Assembly (NCBI GenBank): GCA_902784565.1 | Contig: CACZVE010000003.1 | Location: 62,001 to 126,000 of the forward strand | Source of the DNA: an uncultured Prevotellaceae bacterium | GTDB taxonomy: Bacteria > Bacteroidota > Bacteroidia > Bacteroidales > Bacteroidaceae | Direction: 5' to 3' | DNA length: 64,000 nucleotides | Shown here: positions 16,978 through 24,400 of the stretch, piece by piece | Numbering within the stretch: position 1 is the first letter of the stretch | Layout: the number at the start of each line of letters is the position of its first letter | Notes under the pieces: generated by a model | Databases searched by the model: none | Told to the model about the DNA's origin: nothing | The model's input: only the letters and a program-made list of their open reading frames with translations | Translations under genes and position numbers: made by a program

Positions 16978-17174
16978 ACAATATCAGTATTTACGGGTCC
17001 GAGACATTCGCCAAACAGGGCGAGAACATCATTCACCTTATCCATTCTCAAGGTCTGCTTCCCTTGTTCGAGATCCCTCACGAATCTGAGACCTACGCCG
17101 GCTCTCTCGGCCAACTCAACCTGAGAGAGGCCGTTTTTCTTCCGTTTCTGCTTAATATGCTCCGATAAAGTCAT
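16974..17174 (-). CDS. hipB: HipB-like XRE/HTH regulator
   Basis: 66-aa helix-turn-helix protein, almost only the DNA-binding domain: KQKRKKNGLSQVELAERAGVGLRFVRDLEQGKQTL, a canonical XRE HTH. It is the first gene of hipB-hipS-hipT, 7 bp downstream of a set of TATACC-type operators, so it should repress its own operon. It is shorter than E. coli HipB (88 aa) and lacks a C-terminal extension. Confidence 0.9.
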   Translation of the reverse strand: MTLSEHIKQKRKKNGLSQVELAERAGVGLRFVRDLEQGKQTLRMDKVNDVLALFGECLGPVNTDIV

Positions 17175-17181
17175 AGCAAAT

Positions 17182-17199
17182 TATACCTTAACGGGTGCA
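17182..17199. promoter_or_regulatory. Hip operator box 1
   Basis: TATACCTTAACGGGTGCA, an imperfect TATACC-N6-GGTATA palindrome that overlaps the -7 box and probable start site of the hip promoter. Confidence 0.6.
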
Positions 17200-17205
17200 A
17201 ATATA
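17198..17205 (-). promoter_or_regulatory. Promoter -7 box for hip operon
   Basis: TATATTTG on the minus strand, 24 bp before the hipB ATG; it lies inside and next to operator box 1. Confidence 0.62.
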
Positions 17206-17223
17206 CATATTTTTCCTGATAAA

Positions 17224-17241
17224 TATACCAAAACGGGTATA
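17224..17241. promoter_or_regulatory. Hip operator box 2
   Basis: TATACCAAAACGGGTATA, the best palindrome of the three, 18 bp long like the E. coli HipB operator TATCC-N8-GGATA. It starts 42 bp from box 1 and covers the -33 region. Confidence 0.65.
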
Positions 17242-17264
17242 AATTTTAAAACTTTTATAATAAT

Positions 17265-17282
17265 TATACCCGAAACGATATA
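17265..17282. promoter_or_regulatory. Hip operator box 3
   Basis: TATACCCGAAACGATATA, 41 bp beyond box 2. Read on the other strand it gives TATATCGTTTCGGGTATA, in line with boxes 1 and 2. Confidence 0.55.
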
Positions 17283-17397
17283 ACACAGCCTTGAATCCGT
17301 GTTATGGGAAACCATTCCGACATCGGAAAAACGTACACCAATTCTGGTGGAAAAGCCGCGCATCGACATGACTGCCCATCAGGCCAGATACGAATAA
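17283..17397 (+). pseudogene. Possible 3' remnant of an unknown gene
   Basis: An open stretch of 37 codons without its own start runs from just after operator box 3 to TAA at 17395-17397. Its end reads TPILVEKPRIDMTAHQARYE and has normal protein-like composition. A terminator follows 29 bp later. It may be the tail of a gene cut off when the hip module arrived. The family is not recognised. Confidence 0.3.
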
Positions 17398-17425
17398 TCA
17401 GCAACTTGTTAAAGATGCAAATAAG

Positions 17426-17457
17426 GAAAAAGGCCCGTTTCACAACGGACCTTTTTC
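17426..17457. terminator. Bidirectional intrinsic terminator
   Basis: 14-bp stem, GAAAAAGGCCCGTT against AACGGACCTTTTTC, one C-A mismatch, TCAC loop. A/T runs on both sides let it work for both strands. Confidence 0.8.
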
Positions 17458-17523
17458 TTTGTTAACTTTAAAAAACTAAATTAATCAACCATAAACCTTA
17501 ACCATTAAAAATCTTTTCTGGTG
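17426..17523 (-). ncRNA. Candidate small RNA, about 95 nt
   Basis: A complete minus-strand unit with no gene: -7 box TACTTTTG at 17524-17531, predicted start near 17517, and an intrinsic terminator at 17426-17457. The transcript would carry only mini-ORFs (MVKVYG, MVD). It could be a trans-acting sRNA or an attenuated leader. No Rfam family is recognised. Confidence 0.42.
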
Positions 17524-17531
17524 CAAAAGTA
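17524..17531 (-). promoter_or_regulatory. Promoter -7 box for candidate sRNA
   Basis: TACTTTTG on the minus strand; no CDS lies downstream before the terminator. Confidence 0.5.
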
Positions 17532-17570
17532 GTACAATAAACACAAACTTAGGTTGAGATATTATTAATA

Positions 17571-17608
17571 TAGGTAGAAAATACGTTATTTGACGATTTT
17601 TCTACCTA
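17571..17608. repeat. Inverted repeat upstream of hybrid regulator
   Basis: TAGGTAGAAAAT at 17571-17582 pairs with ATTTTTCTACCTA at 17596-17608 around a 13-base spacer. It lies 80-117 bp before the regulator's -7 box and could be an operator or a hairpin. Confidence 0.45.
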
Positions 17609-17687
17609 AATTCACGGAAAATCCACTTATTTTGCCTCAAAAACGCACTTTCTCTTGGTTTTTTATCGCTTTTTCGAGTTTTTTTTC

Positions 17688-17695
17688 TACTTTTG
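17688..17695 (+). promoter_or_regulatory. Promoter -7 box for hybrid regulator
   Basis: TACTTTTG, 20 bp before the ATG at 17716; this sets the start of the gene downstream of it. Confidence 0.6.
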
Positions 17696-17715
17696 TCCCA
17701 ACAAAACGAATCATC

Positions 17716-19389
17716 ATGAACCTTCAGGCGGTTATATTTATCGTGATTTTAACCATCGGAATCGCTGCTTTCTTCTTGGGAAGAGAGTTGCACCGCCGTA
17801 ATACCAAGGTTAGGCAGCGTCTGCAAATGGGAAAAATCTTCACCAACATCACCCATGAACTGCTCACCCCGCTTACCGTAATCTCTGCATCGGTGGATCA
17901 TCTGCGCGAAGAAGCCCCTCAGCACACCCACGACTACGACATGATGCAGATGAATATCCAGCGTATGGTGCGCCTGTTACAACAGATACTTGAAACCAGC
18001 AAGTCACAGGCGGGAGAACTGAAACTGAAAGTAGCCAATGGTGATGTTATGCAGTATATCCACGACACAGCCCTCTGTTTAGAGCCACTGATGACCAAGA
18101 AAAACCTGACCTTTACCGTCAACTGCACGCCCCAGAGCATGATGGGTTGGATTGATACCGACAAATTCGACAAGATTATCTATAACCTGCTCTCCAATGC
18201 CGCCAAATACACTGAACAGGGTGAGGTGAGCCTCGATGTACACACCAGCCGGAACTACGACTATATATATATTAAGGTACGCGATACGGGCAGTGGTATC
18301 CCCAAAGACAAGATGAAACACCTCTTCGAACGGTTCTACGACGGCGAATACCGTCGTCACAAGACTTTCGGCACAGGTCTGGGTCTGGCACTGACTCGCG
18401 ACCTGGTCTATCTGCATAACGGTACCATCGAGTGCGAGAGCGAAGAGGGTCAAGGCACCACCTTCACCCTCAGTCTGCCCATCACCAAGGAAGCCTTCAA
18501 GCCTGAACAGATCGATGAGGAGCACAAGATAGACTTCAACATCCCTAAAAACGCAATCATCGACTTCAAGCCAGACGTGCCCGATGTCAACAAAGATGCC
18601 TTTATGGATGACACGGATGATGAAGATGCCTACAAGATTCTTATCGTCGAGGACAATCTGGAACTGCTCATGCTGATGCAGCACATGTTGAGGTCGCACT
18701 ACCGCGTGTTTGCAGCCCCCAACGGCAAGGAGGCCCTCGACATCATCCACCAGACAGACCTCGACCTTATCGTTTCCGACGTGATGATGCCGGAGATGGA
18801 TGGTCTGGAACTGACTCAAGCCATCAAGGAGGACGATAACTACAAGCATCTGCCCATCATCCTGCTCACAGCAAAAACTCAGGAAGAAGATCAGCAAGAG
18901 GCCCTCCGTATTGGTGCCGACGAATACCTGACGAAGCCGTTCCGCCTGAGCGACCTCAAACTCCGCATCGATAATATCATCGAGAACCGCAAGCGTGCCC
19001 AGCAGGAATTCACCCAGAAGTCAAACGAGGACATTGGGAAAGATGAGGCACCCACCCCCGAACAGGAGTTCCTGAAGAGAGCCATGGCCTGCGTACACGA
19101 CCATCTGGACGATGCCAGCTATGACCGTGATGCCTTTGCTGCCGACATGGGTGCCAGTCCGTCGACCCTCTACAACAAACTCCGCGCCATCACTGGCATG
19201 AATGTCAGTACCTTCATCCGCGACATCCGAATGAAGGAGGCCTACAAACTGGCAGAATCCAATCCCAACCTACGTGTCAACGAGCTCGCCTACCGTGTTG
19301 GCTTCCAGGATCCGAAGTACTTCTCCACCTGTTTCAAGAAACAATTTGGCATGCAACCCAAGGAATTCATGGAAGGATTGAAAAGTTAA
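17716..19389 (+). CDS. Hybrid histidine kinase / response regulator / AraC regulator
   Basis: 557 aa in one chain: one N-terminal membrane helix (about 5-22); HisKA with phosphoacceptor His47 in FTNITHELLTPL; HATPase_c with NLLSNAAKY, DTGSGIP and GTGLGLAL (about 155-265); receiver domain from about 306 with phospho-Asp355 in LIVSDVMMPEMDG and the conserved Lys in LTKPF; and an AraC-type double HTH at the C-terminus (LAYRVGFQDPKYFSTCFKKQFGMQPKEF). It has the order of Bacteroides hybrid two-component systems but lacks the large periplasmic sensor, so its signal is unclear. The frame is open back to 17590 but that would precede the promoter. No obvious target operon lies next to it. Confidence 0.9.
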   Translation: MNLQAVIFIVILTIGIAAFFLGRELHRRNTKVRQRLQMGKIFTNITHELLTPLTVISASVDHLREEAPQHTHDYDMMQMNIQRMVRLLQQILETSKSQAGELKLKVANGDVMQYIHDTALCLEPLMTKKNLTFTVNCTPQSMMGWIDTDKFDKIIYNLLSNAAKYTEQGEVSLDVHTSRNYDYIYIKVRDTGSGIPKDKMKHLFERFYDGEYRRHKTFGTGLGLALTRDLVYLHNGTIECESEEGQGTTFTLSLPITKEAFKPEQIDEEHKIDFNIPKNAIIDFKPDVPDVNKDAFMDDTDDEDAYKILIVEDNLELLMLMQHMLRSHYRVFAAPNGKEALDIIHQTDLDLIVSDVMMPEMDGLELTQAIKEDDNYKHLPIILLTAKTQEEDQQEALRIGADEYLTKPFRLSDLKLRIDNIIENRKRAQQEFTQKSNEDIGKDEAPTPEQEFLKRAMACVHDHLDDASYDRDAFAADMGASPSTLYNKLRAITGMNVSTFIRDIRMKEAYKLAESNPNLRVNELAYRVGFQDPKYFSTCFKKQFGMQPKEFMEGLKS

Positions 19390-19408
19390 AAAATAACAAG
19401 GCATGACA

Positions 19409-19441
19409 ACTTTTCACTTTTCACTTCTCTCTTCTCACTTC
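19409..19441. repeat. TTTTCACTT-type short tandem repeat
   Basis: Copies of TTTTCACT / CTTCTCACTT between the regulator and the trpB2 promoter; a member of the window-wide (GTGAAAAGTGAATA)n family in reverse orientation. Confidence 0.6.
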
Positions 19442-19448
19442 TAATTCG

Positions 19449-19456
19449 TATCTTTG
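19449..19456 (+). promoter_or_regulatory. Promoter -7 box for TrpB2 gene
   Basis: TATCTTTG, 33 bp before the ATG at 19489. Confidence 0.62.
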
Positions 19457-19488
19457 CATCGGATATTTAATCCCTAAACTTAAACATC

Positions 19489-20850
19489 ATGGCTAAACAA
19501 AAAAAATTCATCCTCCAAGAGAGTGAGATCCCAACACAGTGGTACAACATTCAGGCAGACATGCCCAACAAGCCCATGCCACCGATTCACCCTGCTACCA
19601 AGCAGCCCTTAGGTGTCGATGACCTGGCTCACATCTTCCCCCGCGAGTGCTGCGTGCAGGAGTTAGACACGGAGCATCGTTGGATTGACATCCCCGAAGA
19701 TGTGCTCGAAAAGTACAAGTATTACCGTTCTACCCCGCTGGTACGTGCCTACGCCCTCGAAGAGGCCCTCGGCACCCCTGCCCACATCTATTTTAAGAAC
19801 GAGAGTACGAACCCCTTAGGTTCGCATAAGATCAACTCCGCCCTGCCCCAGTGCTACTATGCCAAGCAGGAAGGTACGACGAACGTCACCACAGAGACCG
19901 GTGCCGGCCAGTGGGGCGCAGCCCTCAGTTATGCCGCCAAGATCTACGGCCTCGACTGTGCCGTCTATCAGGTGAAGATCACGATGCAGCAGAAGCCCTA
20001 CCGCAGCAGTATCATGCGTACCTTCGGAGCCGTCGTCACAGGTTCGCCCTCCATGTCAACCCGTGCCGGTAAGGACATCCTGACCAAGGATCCCACGCAC
20101 AGCGGTTCACTGGGCACCGCCATCTCTGAGGCTGTTGAGTTGGCCACCACCACCCCGAATTGTAAGTACACCCTCGGCTCGGTGCTGAACCACGTAGGCC
20201 TGCACCAGACGATTATCGGTCTGGAGGCAGAGAAGCAGATGGCAATGGCTGGCGAATATCCCGACATCGTGATTGGCTGCTTCGGTGGCGGTTCTAACTT
20301 CGGTGGCATCTCCTTCCCCTTCATGCGCCACAATCTGAGCGGCGAGCGTCATACGGAGTTCATTGCTGCTGAGCCCGACAGTTGTCCGAAACTGACTCGC
20401 GGACAATTCCGCTACGACTTCGGCGACGAGGCTGGTTATACTCCGCTGTTGCCGATGTACACCTTGGGTCATAACTTCAAGCCCTCTAACATCCACGCCG
20501 GTGGTCTGCGCTACCATGGTGCCGGTATGATTATCAGCCAATTGATCAAGGACGGTTACATGCATGGTGTTGACATCCCACAACTCGAAACTTTCGAGGC
20601 CGGTATGCTCTTTGCCCGTACCGAGGGTATCATCCCTGCCCCTGAGAGTACCCACGCCATCGCCGCTACCATCCGCGAGGCCCTGAAATGCAAGGAGACA
20701 GGCGAGGAGAAAGTCATCCTCTTCAACCTCTCTGGTCACGGACTCATCGACATGCCGTCGTACGAGGCTTACATCAAGGGTGACCTCCAGAACTACACCG
20801 TCACCGACGAGATGATTGCAGCCAACCTTGCAGAACTCGACAAGCAATAA
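19489..20850 (+). CDS. TrpB2-type tryptophan synthase beta chain
   Basis: 453-aa PLP enzyme of the TrpB2 group: longer than TrpB1, with an N-terminal extension (residues 1-70) and the segment YRSTPLVRAYALEEAL before the PLP lysine in NPLGSHKINSALPQ (about Lys113). ETGAGQWG and GGGSNFGG (phosphate loop) are conserved. TrpB2 proteins make L-tryptophan from serine and indole and usually stand apart from trpA, as here. It has its own promoter and a terminator at 20861-20889. Confidence 0.9.
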   Translation: MAKQKKFILQESEIPTQWYNIQADMPNKPMPPIHPATKQPLGVDDLAHIFPRECCVQELDTEHRWIDIPEDVLEKYKYYRSTPLVRAYALEEALGTPAHIYFKNESTNPLGSHKINSALPQCYYAKQEGTTNVTTETGAGQWGAALSYAAKIYGLDCAVYQVKITMQQKPYRSSIMRTFGAVVTGSPSMSTRAGKDILTKDPTHSGSLGTAISEAVELATTTPNCKYTLGSVLNHVGLHQTIIGLEAEKQMAMAGEYPDIVIGCFGGGSNFGGISFPFMRHNLSGERHTEFIAAEPDSCPKLTRGQFRYDFGDEAGYTPLLPMYTLGHNFKPSNIHAGGLRYHGAGMIISQLIKDGYMHGVDIPQLETFEAGMLFARTEGIIPAPESTHAIAATIREALKCKETGEEKVILFNLSGHGLIDMPSYEAYIKGDLQNYTVTDEMIAANLAELDKQ

Positions 20851-20860
20851 GATAAAAATA

Positions 20861-20889
20861 AAAATCCCCGCCGTTTGGCGGGGATTTTT
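20861..20889 (+). terminator. Intrinsic terminator after TrpB2 gene
   Basis: 12-bp perfect stem AAAATCCCCGCC / GGCGGGGATTTT, GTTT loop, T run. It also faces the 3' end of hsp20 and can work in both directions. Confidence 0.85.
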
Positions 20890-20900
20890 ATGTAATTCCT

Positions 20901-21326
20901 TTATGCGATATCAATCTGACGAGAAACCTTCACCTTCTCCTCAACGAGTTTCGGGAGTTCGACGGTGAGTACGCCGTGCTCCACCTTAGCCGAAATGGCA
21001 TCCTTCTTCACGTCGTCCGGCAGGATCAGCGTCTGCTCGAACTTTGAGTACGAGAACTCACGGCGCAGGTAGCGGGTGTTCTTGTCCTCCTCCTTCTTTT
21101 CATTCTTGCTCTCCATCTTCACAACCAGGTTGCCCTCGTCGTTGATGTGAACATTAAAATCCTCCTTCTTCATGCCCGGTGCGGCCAATTCTACGGTATA
21201 GGCCTTGTCGCTTTCTTTCACATTGATGGCAGGTGCCGTACAGTTCGTCTTCGGCAGAAAGTCTGTATCGAACAAATCGTTAAACACACTGGGAATCCAA
21301 CTGTTACTTCTCATTACTGGCATCAT
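20901..21326 (-). CDS. Small heat-shock protein (Hsp20/alpha-crystallin)
   Basis: 141 aa with a short N-terminal arm (WIPSVFNDLFDTD), an alpha-crystallin domain from about 30 to 125 (VKESDKAYTVELAAPGMKKEDFNV, the conserved GVLTVELPK near 118-126) and a short C-terminal tail. It holds unfolding proteins as an ATP-independent chaperone. It is preceded by a good AGGAGG ribosome-binding site (21333-21338), unusual for this phylum, and by a sigma54-type promoter instead of the TAnnTTTG box. Confidence 0.93.
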   Translation of the reverse strand: MMPVMRSNSWIPSVFNDLFDTDFLPKTNCTAPAINVKESDKAYTVELAAPGMKKEDFNVHINDEGNLVVKMESKNEKKEEDKNTRYLRREFSYSKFEQTLILPDDVKKDAISAKVEHGVLTVELPKLVEEKVKVSRQIDIA

Positions 21327-21410
21327 AATCTTTACCTCCTAATTCTATTTTTAAAATGTTATACATGTTAATCTTTTTAGTGATTACCTTGCGGCTCTCA
21401 CCAGACTATA

Positions 21411-21427
21411 TGCAAGATAAATGCCAG
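21411..21427 (-). promoter_or_regulatory. Sigma54-type (-24/-12) promoter for hsp20
   Basis: On the minus strand CTGGCATTTATCTTGCA matches the consensus YTGGCACGNNNNTTGCW with GG and GC ten bases apart. The start site should be near 21400, giving a leader of about 75 nt with a strong RBS. No TAnnTTTG box is seen between this site and the ATG. Confidence 0.55.
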
Positions 21428-21441
21428 TGGAATTATATGTG

Positions 21442-24400
21442 TCAATCTGTCAGAATTGTACGACAGATTGTCAGCGCATCATTCACGGAAGAGATATCCG
21501 AAACCACCATAGACCGCTTGCCGTTGGCTTCGCGGAGGTTACAACGACGCACATTTTCTGTCAGGTATTTCAATACCCGTCCGAAGATGTCGCTCTGATA
21601 ATAAGGGCTATCGGGATTGCTGACGAAGAAAAGGAACATCTTCTGTTGTTTGAGCATGATCTTCTCGATACCAAGACGCTTGCCGAGTACACGGAGCGGT
21701 ACCACACGGATGAGTTCCTCTGCCACCTCCGGAATCTCGCCGAAGCGGTCTCTCAGACGGTTACGGTAGTCGTCCAAGGCTGCCTCCAGGTCGTTGCGGT
21801 TAGCCAGATTGTCAAGTTCGCGGTAGAGGAGCATACGCTCGGAGTCATTAGGCACGTACTGGTCGGGGAAGAGCATCTCGATATCCGACTCCAGGGCGCA
21901 ATCGTCGACGAAATAAGAGGAAAGAGGAAAGTGGTAAGAGGAAGGAGATTTGTCTGCTGATGAATGACCTTCTTCATTCCGAAGTTCCGCCATCGCCTGG
22001 TTGAGGATTTTTTGATACGTCTCGTAGCCGAGGTCGGAGATGAAACCGGACTGTTCTGAGCCCAAGAGATTGCCCGCCCCACGGATATCAAGGTCCTGCA
22101 TGGCGATATTGATGCCAGAGCCGAGGTCGGAGAAATTCTCCAACGCCTCCAACCTCCGGCGAGACTCAGGATTGAGATCCGCCAACGGTGGCGCCAGCAG
22201 ATAACAGAACGCCTTGCGGTTACTGCGCCCTACCCTGCCTCGCATCTGGTGCAGGTCGGAGAGTCCGAAGTTCTGGGCCCCGTTGATGATGATGGTGTTG
22301 GCATTGGGGATATCGATACCGTTCTCCACAATTGTCGTCGAGAGCAGCACATCGTAGTCATAGTTGGAGAAGTCGAGCACGATCTTTTCCAGTTCCTCGG
22401 GCTTCATCTGTCCGTGTCCCACCGCCACACGGGCATCAGGGATATACTTATGGATCATCTCGGCGATATGCGTCAAATCGCTGATACGATTGTTGACGAA
22501 ATAGACCTGTCCGTTGCGAGACATCTCGAAATTGATGGCATCCATGATGATCTCTGCCCCGAAGGTGTGTATCTCCGTCTGGATGGGATAGCGATTGGGC
22601 GGTGGTGTCTGAATGACGCTGAAGTCGCGGGCCCCCACCAACGAGAACTGCAAGGTGCGTGGTATCGGTGTCGCCGACATCGTCAGTGTGTCCACATTCG
22701 ATTTCATCTGGCGCAGTTTCTCCTTCGTGGATACGCCGAACTTCTGTTCCTCGTCGATAATGAGGAGGCCCAGATCCTTGAACTTCACCGATTTACCGAT
22801 GAGTTTATGCGTACCGATGATGATATCTATCTTTCCCTCGGCGAGGTCTTTTAACAGAGCAGAGGTCTGTTTGACACTACGGGCCCGTGTCAGATAGTCC
22901 ACCCTGACGGGCATATCCTTCAACCGACTGGAGAAGGTACGGAAATGCTGATAGGCCAGCACCGTCGTCGGCACAAGCACAGCCACCTGCTTATTATCAC
23001 ACGCTGCCTTGAAGGCCGCCCGCACGGCTACCTCCGTCTTGCCGAAGCCCACATCGCCACACACCAGACGGTCCATCGGACGGGCCATCTCCATATCCGC
23101 CTTCACATCCTGCGTCGCCTTCAACTGATCCGGTGTGTCCTCATAGAGGAAACTGGCCTCGAGTTCATGCTGCAAATAACTGTCTGGACTGTACGCAAAA
23201 CCTTTTTCCTTGCGGCGTTTGGCGTAGAGTTTTATCAGGTCGCGGGCAATATCCTTGATATGCTTCTTGGTGCGCTCTTTCAGTTTCTCCCACTGTCCTG
23301 TGCCGAGGGTAGAGAGTCGGGGCGCCTCACCATTGTCCTGCGACTTGTATTTCGACACCTTATATAAAGAGTGTATCGACACGTAGATGCTGTCGCCCTT
23401 CTGGTAGAGGATCTTGATCATCTCCTGACACGTCTCCTCACCAGCGGCATTCCTGACAGGCATCCGCACCAGACCGCCGAACTTACCCACGCCGTGATCC
23501 ACGTGTACCACATAGTCGCCAATCTCAAACTGCTGTATCTCTTTCAGCGTCAGGGCCATCTTGCCACTGCGAGCCTTGTCGCTCTTCAGACTATACTTAT
23601 GGAAACGGTCAAAGATCTGGTGGTCGGTAAACACGCACACCATCAGGTCGTTGTCGGCAAAGCCCTCGTGTAAGGTCTTGTCTATCGGAGTGAAATGCAA
23701 GTTCCCCGCCTTCTCGGCAAAAATCTCACGGAGGCGTTCATTCTGCTTCTGACTGTCAGCACAGATGAAAATCTGATAACCCTGCGAGAGATAGTCCTCA
23801 AACGACTTTGCCAACAGGTCGAAGTTCTTGTGGAACAACGGTTGCACGGTGATGTTGAAGCGCAACGAGGCATCCGCCTGTGAAGACGGACGATGTCCGA
23901 ACTCTATCCGACGGAAACGACAGGCGTCGCTCATCCACTGACTACCCGACAGCAACGGTGCTTCACCTTGCAGATTCTCCTGTTCCAGACGCGCTTGTTC
24001 GGAGAAGCCCTCCTGATAGGCACGATCCACGGCATCACGCACATAGAAGAAATCCTTCACCACCAACAGTGTATCCATGGGCAGGAACGAGAGGAATGAC
24101 ACCTTTTCTTCTGCCACCATCGACAACTCAGGTACAATCTCTATGCGGTCACGACGATCCTTCGACAACTGATCCTCCACCTCGAAGGTACGGATGGAGT
24201 CGATATCGTCGCCGAAGAAATCGATACGGAAGGGATATTCGCAACTGTAGGAATACACGTCAAGGATGGAGCCGCGCAGGGCAAACTGGCCAGGCTCGTA
24301 GACATAATCTACCTCGCGGAAGCCGAACTCACGCAGTGTTTTCTCGATAGCCGACACGGCGATGGTCTGCTCTTTTTCTAATATTAAGGTGCGCGCATCG

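Noticed and set aside
15681-17174. Classical two-gene HipBA
   Set aside because: The N-subdomain is a complete separate gene with its own ATG and overlaps on both sides, not a frameshifted single hipA.
17590-17715. Longer start of the hybrid regulator
   Set aside because: It lies upstream of the -7 box at 17688 and encodes a non-conserved Phe-rich stretch.
22249-22854. Antisense ORF over mfd
   Set aside because: Shadow of the helicase domain; composition follows mfd codon use.
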